Source: Nitrososphaerota archaeon (GTDB taxonomy: Archaea; Thermoproteota; Nitrososphaeria; Nitrososphaerales; Nitrososphaeraceae). Taken from it: a stretch of DNA of 5,324 nucleotides. Below the pieces are notes generated by a model. The model made no database searches. It saw only the letters and a list, made by a program, of their open reading frames with translations, and had not been told where the DNA came from. Positions 1-5,324 of the stretch are shown one piece after another. How positions within the stretch are numbered: the stretch's first letter is position 1; the number at the start of each line of letters is the position of its first letter. Location: contig VBPR01000151.1 in NCBI GenBank assembly GCA_005877345.1, forward strand, positions 1-5,324. The letters run 5' to 3'. A program made the position numbers and the translations under genes.

Positions 1-62
1 TAATACCTTACTACGAGGCATTACGCAGACGTATGTCAGAAATTGAATCAGAAATAGATTAA
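1..62 (+). CDS. C-terminal tail of upstream gene, probably RNA polymerase subunit N (partial)
   Basis: An open frame enters from the left edge and ends at TAA 60-62. It reads IPYYEALRRR followed by an acidic end, MSEIESEID. Only 19 complete codons are visible, so the identity is tentative. In many archaea the genes just before eno and rpsB encode RNA polymerase subunits N and K. The IPYYEAL segment fits the stretch that follows the zinc-binding CCRRM motif of RpoN, where the protein ends with an Ile/Val-Ile-x-Tyr pattern. RpoK is the main alternative, but its usual end looks different. The zinc-binding cysteines would lie outside the window. Enolase starts 12 bases after the stop, so the genes are probably cotranscribed. 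Confidence 0.5.
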   Translation, partial: IPYYEALRRRMSEIESEID

Positions 63-74
63 GTTTGATGAAAT

Positions 75-1322
75 ATGCCTGTAATTTCATCATTGAAGGG
101 AAGAATAGTTTTTAACAGTAGAGGATCAAAGTCTATAGAAATAGATGTAATAACAGATAAGAAGTTTCTGGGCAGGGCTTGCGCTCCTTCTGGTGCTAGT
201 GTAGGAAGTCATGAGGTTCCAAGTTTTATAGATAATGATCCAGAATTAACCCTTCAAACCTTTGTTTCGAATATGCACAAATTTATTGGAGCTGACGCCT
301 CAAATCCTATTTCTATTTCTGAAATTCTGAAGTCGATTGATACTTCTAACGATTTTAGTCGAATTGGTGGGGCTGTAACATACGGATTGAGTATTGCCGC
401 TGCAGCTTCTGCCTCAGCGTCCCTGAATGTACCTTTATTTGCAATGCTGAATAAGAAAGGCCCTTATCGATTTCCTTATCCTCTCGGAAATATCCTTGGG
501 GGAGGATCCCATGCAGGTCCCGGTACTCCTGATATTCAAGAAGTACTAGTTTGTCCATTAGGAGCAAAAAATATCATGGAGGCATTACAGATGAATTTCA
601 ATATCCATAAGGAGGTTAGAGTGCTATTGGAAAAAATAGACAAGAAATTCACGTATGGAAGGGGTGACGAGGGTGCTTGGGCTCCAAACTTGAATAACGA
701 TGAGGCAGTATCCACTGTGGCTCAGGCCGTGGAAAACTCAGGGTTAAAGCTTCGGAAGGATATAGCTTTAGGTATTGATTTTGCAAGTTCCTCAATGTGG
801 GATTCTAAAAGGAAACTGTATGATTATTCAAGACAGGGATTAGTAAGGAATACTGAAGAACAGATAAATTTTGTTGAGGATTTAATTAAAAATTATCATC
901 TAATTTATGCAGAAGATCCTGTGAACGAAGATGATTTTGAAAGTATGGCAATAATCACTAAAAGGAATAAGAACTGTTATGTTACAGGTGATGATATGCT
1001 CGTTACAAGTGCTGTAAGGATAAGTGAAGCATGCAAAAATGGAGCTTGTAATGCTGCAATTTTAAAAGTTAATCAAGCAGGTACTTTATACAATGCTTTG
1101 GATTTCGCAGATAAATGTACTAAAAATGATATTAAAATAATAACTTCGCACAGATCTGGGGAATCTGTTGATGCACATATATCTCACATAGCATTATCAA
1201 CATCTTCAAAAATGATCAAGACTGGAGTTGTTGGAGGCGAGAGAGTATCCAAATTGAACGAACTTTTAAGACTTTCAGAGTATGATTTAATAAAAGGCAT
1301 GATTGATTTGTCTTTCAACTAA
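75..1322 (+). CDS. eno: Enolase (phosphopyruvate hydratase)
   Basis: Cytosolic enzyme that interconverts 2-phosphoglycerate and phosphoenolpyruvate in glycolysis and gluconeogenesis; in an autotroph it would mainly run towards sugars. The 415-residue length is normal for archaeal enolase. The N-terminal domain holds NSRG at 14-17 (usually DSRG) and the mobile loop PSGASVG at 38-44, with the second-magnesium Ser42. The barrel keeps GGGSHAG (His146), DIQE (Gln155, Glu156), GDEGAWAP (proton-transfer Glu199), metal ligands Asp235, Glu280 (AEDP) and the GDD pair at 306-307, catalytic Lys331 (KVNQAGT), SHRSG at 358-362 and IKTG with Lys382. All the active-site residues I can place are present, so it should be active. 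GGG instead of NGG before the histidine is usual in archaeal forms. ATG 75 is the first start after in-frame stops at 60-71. No strong Shine-Dalgarno site is seen; the 12-base gap suggests coupling to the upstream gene. Confidence 0.96.
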   Translation: MPVISSLKGRIVFNSRGSKSIEIDVITDKKFLGRACAPSGASVGSHEVPSFIDNDPELTLQTFVSNMHKFIGADASNPISISEILKSIDTSNDFSRIGGAVTYGLSIAAAASASASLNVPLFAMLNKKGPYRFPYPLGNILGGGSHAGPGTPDIQEVLVCPLGAKNIMEALQMNFNIHKEVRVLLEKIDKKFTYGRGDEGAWAPNLNNDEAVSTVAQAVENSGLKLRKDIALGIDFASSSMWDSKRKLYDYSRQGLVRNTEEQINFVEDLIKNYHLIYAEDPVNEDDFESMAIITKRNKNCYVTGDDMLVTSAVRISEACKNGACNAAILKVNQAGTLYNALDFADKCTKNDIKIITSHRSGESVDAHISHIALSTSSKMIKTGVVGGERVSKLNELLRLSEYDLIKGMIDLSFN

Positions 1323-1323
1323 A

Positions 1324-2049
1324 ATGGCAAGTGCAAACCAAGAAGAAAACACTGACGATTCTCTGAGTGAAGCTGAGAATCATGCATCTGAAGAAACTCC
1401 TAGTCATGGATACATCGAGACTGGAGAGGAAGTCGGAGAAATTGAAAGTGATAATTTAGAGAAAATGATACTTTCAACAGGAATACGCGTAGGCACTCCT
1501 GTAAAGACAAAATTTATGTCACCGTTTATTGTTCGTGCAAATCCAGAAGGCCTTTATATTTTAGATATTAGTAAAACACTTACCAGAATTGATGTTGCTG
1601 CGAAGTTTATTGGAAGATCGGATATTTCCAAAATCATAGTCACGTCTGCAAGAGAATATGGGAAAACTCCTGTCCAGAAGTTTTGTGAAGCCACTGGGGC
1701 TTCTGGAATCATAGGGCGTTTTATGCCCGGAACTTTTACGAATCCGTCTTTGTCAAGTTACATGGAACCGCAAGTAGTTATTGTCACAGATCCTCAGGCC
1801 GATTTCCAAGCTGTGTTGGAAGCAACAAGGGCCGGTGTTCCAGTTGTTGCTATTGCAAATAGCGATAACGTTACCTCTAATGTAGATTTGGTCATTCCTG
1901 CAAATAATAGAGGAAGAAAGGCACTTGCGACTGTATATTGGTTACTTACTAGGGAGGTGTTGAAGAAACAGGGAAAGATAAAATCTGATAATGAAATGAA
2001 GATATCAATCGATGACTTTGAGACCAAATTGGTCGAAGAGATATCTTGA
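1324..2049 (+). CDS. rpsB: Small ribosomal subunit protein S2 (uS2), archaeal type
   Basis: Structural protein of the 30S subunit. With the start at ATG 1324 it has 241 residues. Residues 1 to about 47 form an acidic, Glu/Asp/Ser-rich, probably disordered extension. The S2 fold begins near residue 49 (ILSTGIRVGTPVKTKFM) and continues with GLYILDISKT. Strong S2 signatures are GRFMPGTFTNP near 131-141, VVIVTDPQADFQA, SNVDLVIPANN and RGRKALATVYWLL near 196-208. A charged tail of about 28 residues follows. An in-frame ATG at 1303 would add MICLSTK and overlap eno by 20 bases. I prefer 1324 because it sits one base after the eno stop, begins MAS, and the extra residues match nothing in S2. No clear ribosome binding site is visible, so translation probably depends on termination of eno. 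The gene sits in the archaeal eno-rpsB context. Confidence 0.96.
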   Translation: MASANQEENTDDSLSEAENHASEETPSHGYIETGEEVGEIESDNLEKMILSTGIRVGTPVKTKFMSPFIVRANPEGLYILDISKTLTRIDVAAKFIGRSDISKIIVTSAREYGKTPVQKFCEATGASGIIGRFMPGTFTNPSLSSYMEPQVVIVTDPQADFQAVLEATRAGVPVVAIANSDNVTSNVDLVIPANNRGRKALATVYWLLTREVLKKQGKIKSDNEMKISIDDFETKLVEEIS

Positions 2050-2888
2050 ATTCATACGTAAGAGAACCCGCCGTCTCCGGAATATTCTATCCAAAAAGCC
2101 GTAATGAACTCAACGTGAATCTAGAATCATTATTTAGAGATTCAAATTTTGGTCCAGGAAAGTTACCACCATCTAATATTAAAGAGAGAATTTACGGAAT
2201 GGTCTCTCCTCATGCTGGTTACATGTACTCTGGAGCAGTAGCTGCAAATGGATATTACCAATTATCATCATCCAAATTTGAATCTGCAATAATACTCGGT
2301 CCAAATCATTACGGCTTGGGTAGTGATGTAGCAATAATGAATACAGGTTCTTGGAAGACCCCTGTAGGAAAAATAGAAATTGATTCAGAATTGGCTCAAG
2401 ATATATACCAAAATTGTAGACTGACTAACTATGATGAATTAGCGCACTCCAAAGATCATTGTATTGAAGTTCAACTCCCATTTCTTCAATACATAAGAGA
2501 AGAATTCAAAATAGTACCTATAATTTTAATCAACCAAGGCAAGAACACAAGCATAAAACTTGGCGACGGGATATTCGAATCAGTAAAAAAAAGAAATTTG
2601 ATTTCGATAGCCTCTTCTGATTTAACACATTACGAACCAAATAGTCAAGCTCATGAAAAAGATAATCTCCTGATTTCTGCAATTCTCTCACTGGATATAG
2701 AAAAATTTTACTCAATATTGGTTTCATTTAATGTTACGGCGTGCGGCTATGGTGCCATTGCTACAGTAATGCAAATATCAAAAAGAATGGGAGCTACAAA
2801 AGGCAAGTTATTGAAATATGCAACAAGTGGAGACGTAGCAGGAGATAAAAACTCAGTAGTCGGTTATTCTTCAATATTATTTGTATGA
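2046..2888 (+). CDS. MEMO1-family protein (AmmeMemoRadiSam system protein B-like)
   Basis: 280-residue protein of the MEMO family, which shares a fold with class III extradiol (LigB-type) dioxygenases and has a metal-site-like pocket. It opens with REPAVSGIFYP (6-16), the family's usual N-terminus. It carries SPHAGYMYSG (His56), GPNHYG (His88), DHCIEVQLPFL (137-147), SSDLTHYEP (His195) and TACGYGAI (Cys233). His56, His88 and Cys233 match the putative metal-binding His, His and Cys of human MEMO1. The start is TTG 2046, overlapping the rpsB stop as TTGA; the next in-frame ATG (codon 52) would remove the conserved N-terminus, so TTG is well supported. No signal peptide or membrane helix is seen, so it is probably cytosolic. 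Its role in archaea is unsettled. Eukaryotic MEMO1 has been linked to copper/iron handling and signalling. Sitting between rpsB and mvk suggests, but does not prove, a link to isoprenoid synthesis. Confidence 0.93.
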   Translation: MNSYVREPAVSGIFYPKSRNELNVNLESLFRDSNFGPGKLPPSNIKERIYGMVSPHAGYMYSGAVAANGYYQLSSSKFESAIILGPNHYGLGSDVAIMNTGSWKTPVGKIEIDSELAQDIYQNCRLTNYDELAHSKDHCIEVQLPFLQYIREEFKIVPIILINQGKNTSIKLGDGIFESVKKRNLISIASSDLTHYEPNSQAHEKDNLLISAILSLDIEKFYSILVSFNVTACGYGAIATVMQISKRMGATKGKLLKYATSGDVAGDKNSVVGYSSILFV

Positions 2889-3871
2889 ATAACCAATACA
2901 GTAAAGCTGTGTCATCAGCCCCTGCAAAGGTAATACTCTTTGGAGAACATTTTGTAGTCTACAAAAACCCCGCAATTGTGGCAGCAATAAATAAACGGAT
3001 TCAAGTTCACGCACAAGTTAATGACAAGTTGCGTATTAATATCAAATCTGGAGAAAATTCACTAACTGTACCAACAGAAAGTAACGAAGAACGTGTAAAG
3101 GCCCATCACAATAGTTTGTCATTTCTGTATCCAATCTATAAGTGCGTAAAACATGTTTTATCCGAAAAAGATAATCTTAATGTTGGAATTAATTTGGATA
3201 TTCAGTCTCAAATTCCTTATGGAGAAGGTCTGGGATCATCAGCAGCATCATGTGTCGCAACAGTTGCCGCGCTTTATTCGTTGTTTTCAGAGCGCGACAG
3301 GAACCAGATTTATGAGACTGCAAAGATTATGGAGAAAAATATACATACGAACTCTTCAGGAGTAGATTGTTATGTCTCTACTTTTGGGGGAATAGTGAAT
3401 TATGAACCAGACAAAGGATTTAGCAACATAGGAACAAAAAAGAACTTTACACTGCTAATTGGCAATACAGGAGTAAAGCGTTCAACAGGAAAAGTGGTAT
3501 CGCAGGTTAAACAGTTTAGGGAAAAAAAAATTACTTTTTTCAAGGATCTTTCCTCAAAAGCTCAAATAATTTGCAAGAAGGCGATGAATTGTATGGTTGA
3601 AGGCAATGAAGTGGAACTTGGAAATTTGCTTACAGAAAATCATAAACTATTGTCAGCCCTAGGTGTATCGCACCCAATGATCGAAAAATTGATAGAAAGG
3701 TGTCTCGATGACGGAGCTTTAGGCGCTAAATTGACAGGTGCAGGTAGGGGAGGAGCAATCATAGCACTTTTACCAACTGATACAAGCAAGGAAATATCAA
3801 GTAGAATTAGTAGAGGTCCGGGAAAATGGATATTAGTTGAATTTGATCATAAGGGGGTAGCATTTGGTTAG
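2885..3871 (+). CDS. mvk: Mevalonate kinase (GHMP kinase family)
   Basis: Phosphorylates mevalonate with ATP to mevalonate 5-phosphate, the first kinase step of the isoprenoid pathway. It is a cytosolic GHMP kinase, and 328 residues is a usual length. Motif 1 is APAKVILFGEHFVVY at 12-26, with Lys15 at the catalytic lysine position and Glu21-His22. Motif 2, the phosphate-binding loop, is PYGEGLGSSAA at 111-121. Glu150 is the likely magnesium ligand. NSSGVDCYVSTFGG at 156-169 carries the catalytic-type Asp161. Motif 3 is KLTGAGRGGAIIAL at 282-295. The usual GAGGGGC loop reads GAGRGGA here, a mild variation. Other GHMP kinases are possible in principle, but FGEHFVVY and the ipk/fni neighbours point firmly to mevalonate kinase. 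ATG 2885 overlaps the upstream stop as ATGA, typical of coupled translation. The coding sequence contains an A9 run at 3522-3530. Confidence 0.95.
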   Translation: MNNQYSKAVSSAPAKVILFGEHFVVYKNPAIVAAINKRIQVHAQVNDKLRINIKSGENSLTVPTESNEERVKAHHNSLSFLYPIYKCVKHVLSEKDNLNVGINLDIQSQIPYGEGLGSSAASCVATVAALYSLFSERDRNQIYETAKIMEKNIHTNSSGVDCYVSTFGGIVNYEPDKGFSNIGTKKNFTLLIGNTGVKRSTGKVVSQVKQFREKKITFFKDLSSKAQIICKKAMNCMVEGNEVELGNLLTENHKLLSALGVSHPMIEKLIERCLDDGALGAKLTGAGRGGAIIALLPTDTSKEISSRISRGPGKWILVEFDHKGVAFG

Positions 3872-3920
3872 TATAGGTAAATTATCAAAATTTAAATTTT
3901 CTAAAGAAAACCTACCCTAA
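3872..3920. other. AT-rich intergenic gap between mvk and ipk
   Basis: This is the only intergenic space over 12 bases in the window. It is very AT-rich, with its few G/C bases mostly near the two ends (GG at 3876-3877, CC at 3911-3912, CCC at 3915-3917). No tRNA or convincing small gene is seen. A TTG-started 18-codon frame at 3864-3920 reaches a TAA directly before the ipk ATG, but has nothing to support it. The gap holds the palindrome and inverted repeat listed separately, and probably an internal promoter for ipk and fni. Confidence 0.85.
3887..3900 (+). promoter_or_regulatory. Perfect AT palindrome, candidate TATA box for ipk
   Basis: AAAATTTAAATTTT is a perfect 14-bp palindrome. Its centre (3893.5) lies about 27 bases before the ipk ATG at 3921, and no Shine-Dalgarno site lies in between. 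Archaeal TATA boxes sit about 26-27 bases before the transcription start, so the spacing fits a leaderless transcript starting at or next to the ATG. Such leaderless mRNAs are common in many archaea. The sequence and spacing are seen; promoter activity is inferred. Confidence 0.5.
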
Positions 3921-4700
3921 ATGCAGCAAGATATTGTTCTAATTAAGCTAGGGGGCTCTGTTGTTACCCACAAAGAAAGACCTATGACTATCAACAAGCC
4001 AGCGATAGATCGAATAATTAAGTCACTTCTATCTGTAAAAGTTCCAATCATGCTTGTTCATGGTGGTGGATCTTTTGGTCATTACTGGTCAACAAAGTAT
4101 GATTTGCATTCCAAACCTGAGCGTTATTCTTCAGAAGGTATAGCAGTCGTTCATGAATCAATGATCTCATTAAATCACATATTGGTCAAATCAATGTTAA
4201 AATTAAAAATGAATCCATACAGCGTTCCACCCTTTTCACTTATTTTAGGCAATAAACCTTTCATGAAGAAAATTTTTCAGTTGGCATCTATGACTAAAGA
4301 CAAGATTATACCTATAACATATGGGGACATTGTATATAGAACATATCATAAATACTCGATATTGTCTGGTGATGAATTGATGACTATGATTTCCTCTGTC
4401 TTAAGACCTAAAAAGGTAATATTTGCAATCAACGTAGATGGAATATACAAAAATATTCAAGCCAAGGATGTAGTACAAACAATCGAAGATAGAGCACCAA
4501 TTAAATTTTCAGAGGTTAATTTTGATATAACAGGTGGTATGAAAAGAAAAGTTCGCGAGGCATTCAAGATTTCACTTGCTGGAATGGATGTACATTTTGT
4601 AAATGGGTTCAAGCCCGAGAGACTCTTGAAAATAATAGAAAACAAGAAAACAGAAGGTACAGTAATAAAGGGAAAAAGGCCCAGTACCGGAAATGCCTGA
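3921..4700 (+). CDS. ipk: Isopentenyl phosphate kinase
   Basis: Transfers phosphate from ATP to isopentenyl phosphate to give IPP, the last step of the archaeal variants of the mevalonate pathway. It is a cytosolic member of the amino acid kinase fold, and 259 residues is a normal length. Visible motifs are the N-terminal LIKLGGSVVTHK (7-18, with Lys9 and Lys18), VHGGGSFGH (46-54), TYGDIVYRT (133-141), SGDELM (149-154), INVDGIY (170-176) and DITGGMKRKV (202-211). His54 matches the catalytic histidine that sets IPK apart from relatives such as glutamate 5-kinase and fosfomycin kinases. An in-frame TAA lies directly before ATG 3921, so no earlier start is possible. No Shine-Dalgarno site is seen and the AT palindrome upstream suggests leaderless expression. 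It overlaps fni by 8 bases. No key residue appears to be missing. Confidence 0.95.
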   Translation: MQQDIVLIKLGGSVVTHKERPMTINKPAIDRIIKSLLSVKVPIMLVHGGGSFGHYWSTKYDLHSKPERYSSEGIAVVHESMISLNHILVKSMLKLKMNPYSVPPFSLILGNKPFMKKIFQLASMTKDKIIPITYGDIVYRTYHKYSILSGDELMTMISSVLRPKKVIFAINVDGIYKNIQAKDVVQTIEDRAPIKFSEVNFDITGGMKRKVREAFKISLAGMDVHFVNGFKPERLLKIIENKKTEGTVIKGKRPSTGNA

Positions 4701-5324
4701 TGAATCTGACTCTCCTTCAGATATTGATGTTATAAAACAACGAAAAAAAGAAGGGATAATTATTCCTTTAACTAGGAACGTTCAAGCAAAAGAATCATCA
4801 ACGTATTTAGAATATGTCAAGTTAATTCATAACGCCTTGCCAGAAATTGATTACGATGGGATTGATACTACCCAAAAATTTCTAAATCACAAATTCAATG
4901 TACCGATTATTATTGATTCTATGACTGGAGGAACCCCAGAAGCCACGAAAATAAATTCAAGACTTTCCCTTGTTGCGGAAAAATTTGGTCTAGGTATGGG
5001 GCTTGGGAGTCAGAGGGCTGGACTTTTGAGCAGCGAACTTTCGGAAACATATTCAATAGCAAGATCTAATGCGCCAAATGCATTTCTTGTTGCGAATATT
5101 GGCGGAGCACAGCTTTCTAAAGGATTGAAGATTCAGGATATAAAGAATATGATTGACATGATTGAAGCAAATGCACTTGTTGTTCACTTGAATCCTCTAC
5201 AAGAACTAATTCAACCAGAAGGAGAACCAAAATACAAAGGAGTTTTATCAAAGATCAAAGGTATTTGTGAAAATTTTGATATTCCGATAATAGTGAAAGA
5301 GGTGGGAGCAGGTATTTCAATGGA
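4693..5324 (+). CDS. fni: Isopentenyl-diphosphate delta-isomerase, type 2 (partial, right end cut)
   Basis: FMN- and NADPH-dependent enzyme that interconverts IPP and DMAPP, supplying both starters for prenyl chain synthesis. The first 210 codons lie in the window; the family is usually about 350-370 residues, so the C-terminal FMN-barrel part is missing. Visible signatures are LIHNALPEIDYDGIDT (44-59), SMTGG (76-80), GSQRA (105-109), VANIGGAQ (133-140), VHLNPLQE (164-171) with QPEGEP (174-179), and VKEVGAGIS (201-209). Gln174 and Glu176 lie in the segment that holds the catalytic Gln and the metal-binding Glu. The N-terminal RKxxHI motif reads RKKEGI at 17-22, with Gly21 in place of the usual histidine. 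ATG 4693 overlaps the end of ipk by 8 bases (ATGCCTGA), which implies coupling. The start fits the family's N-terminus, apart from a short acidic leader of about 12 residues. Confidence 0.94.
   Translation, partial: MPDESDSPSDIDVIKQRKKEGIIIPLTRNVQAKESSTYLEYVKLIHNALPEIDYDGIDTTQKFLNHKFNVPIIIDSMTGGTPEATKINSRLSLVAEKFGLGMGLGSQRAGLLSSELSETYSIARSNAPNAFLVANIGGAQLSKGLKIQDIKNMIDMIEANALVVHLNPLQELIQPEGEPKYKGVLSKIKGICENFDIPIIVKEVGAGISM

Larger units (their letters stand above)
3868..3920. repeat. Imperfect inverted repeat spanning the mvk-ipk gap
   Basis: The left arm TTAGTATAGGT (3868-3878) and right arm ACCTACCCTAA (3910-3920) pair at 9 of 11 positions, the mismatches being two adjacent central bases. 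The symmetry centre is 3894. The left arm includes the mvk stop codon and the right arm ends at the base before the ipk ATG. The arm midpoints (3873 and 3915) are 42 bp apart, close to four DNA turns. The repeat could be a two-site operator around the promoter, or an RNA stem with a 31-base loop. The arms are seen directly; the function is inference. Confidence 0.6.

Noticed and set aside
355..567. Minus-strand open frame of 70 codons
   Set aside because: Lies fully inside eno, which has a complete set of enolase motifs; the antisense product resembles nothing and lacks its own context.
1303..1323. Upstream ATG for rpsB adding MICLSTK
   Set aside because: Would overlap eno by 20 bases and adds residues unlike S2; ATG 1324, one base after the eno stop, is the better start.
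1794..2027. Minus-strand open frame of 77 codons with a hydrophobic look
   Set aside because: Antisense to the most conserved part of rpsB; its hydrophobicity follows from the complement of the S2 coding sequence.
2530..2727. Minus-strand open frame of 65 codons with two cysteines
   Set aside because: Antisense shadow inside the MEMO1-family gene.
3153..3365. Plus-strand open frame of 70 codons
   Set aside because: Out-of-frame shadow within mvk, covering the phosphate-loop coding region; basic, low-quality composition.
3864..3920. TTG-started 18-codon frame ending directly before the ipk ATG, a possible leader peptide
   Set aside because: Very short, weak start codon, and Lys/Phe-rich composition that AT-rich sequence produces by chance; nothing supports translation.
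3868..3920. Rho-independent-type terminator after mvk
   Set aside because: The arms have an internal 2x2 mismatch, the loop is 31 bases and no U-run follows the right arm, so it does not look like an intrinsic terminator.
4457..4645. Minus-strand open frame of 62 codons
   Set aside because: Antisense shadow of the ipk C-terminal coding region, which carries the conserved DITGGM motif.
1..5324. Mobile elements, CRISPR arrays, tRNA or rRNA genes
   Set aside because: No transposase motifs, no regularly spaced direct repeats and no tRNA-like cloverleaf seen; nearly all bases are in conserved housekeeping genes.

Overview
The window is a tightly packed, single-strand (+) stretch of an archaeal operon. 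It carries the end of an upstream gene, five complete genes and one gene cut by the right edge. The order is [probable rpoN tail] - eno - rpsB - MEMO1-family gene - mvk - ipk - fni. This mix of an RNA polymerase or ribosomal protein gene, enolase, ribosomal protein S2 and mevalonate-pathway genes is typical of Archaea. The archaeal-type enolase and S2, isopentenyl phosphate kinase and a flavin-type (type 2) IPP isomerase all support that assignment. The low GC, the acidic N-terminal extension on S2 and the gene order fit a Thaumarchaeote (Nitrososphaeria, ammonia-oxidiser lineage). That lineage call is inference, because no rRNA or amo gene is present.

Layout: 1-62 is the last 19 codons of an upstream gene, most likely RpoN. 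Enolase follows at 75-1322. RpsB at 1324-2049 begins one base after the enolase stop. The MEMO1-family gene at 2046-2888 starts on TTG inside the rpsB stop (TTGA overlap). Mevalonate kinase at 2885-3871 is joined by an ATGA overlap. A 49-bp AT-rich gap at 3872-3920 is the only real intergenic space. It holds a perfect 14-bp palindrome inside a longer imperfect inverted repeat. Isopentenyl phosphate kinase (3921-4700) comes next, and overlaps the start of type 2 IPP isomerase (4693 to the window end) by 8 bases. There is no gene-free stretch over 300 bases.

Function: mvk makes mevalonate 5-phosphate, ipk phosphorylates isopentenyl phosphate to IPP, and fni interconverts IPP and DMAPP. Together these cover the first kinase step, the last kinase step and the isomerisation of the archaeal mevalonate route to membrane isoprenoids. 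The steps between mevalonate phosphate and isopentenyl phosphate are not encoded here. Enolase serves central carbon metabolism and S2 serves translation. The MEMO1-like protein has no settled function in Archaea, and its place directly before mvk is suggestive.

I found no clearly new system. The points most worth a second look are the structured ipk promoter gap, the loss of a usually conserved histidine near the N-terminus of the IPP isomerase, and the MEMO1-like gene embedded in the isoprenoid operon.
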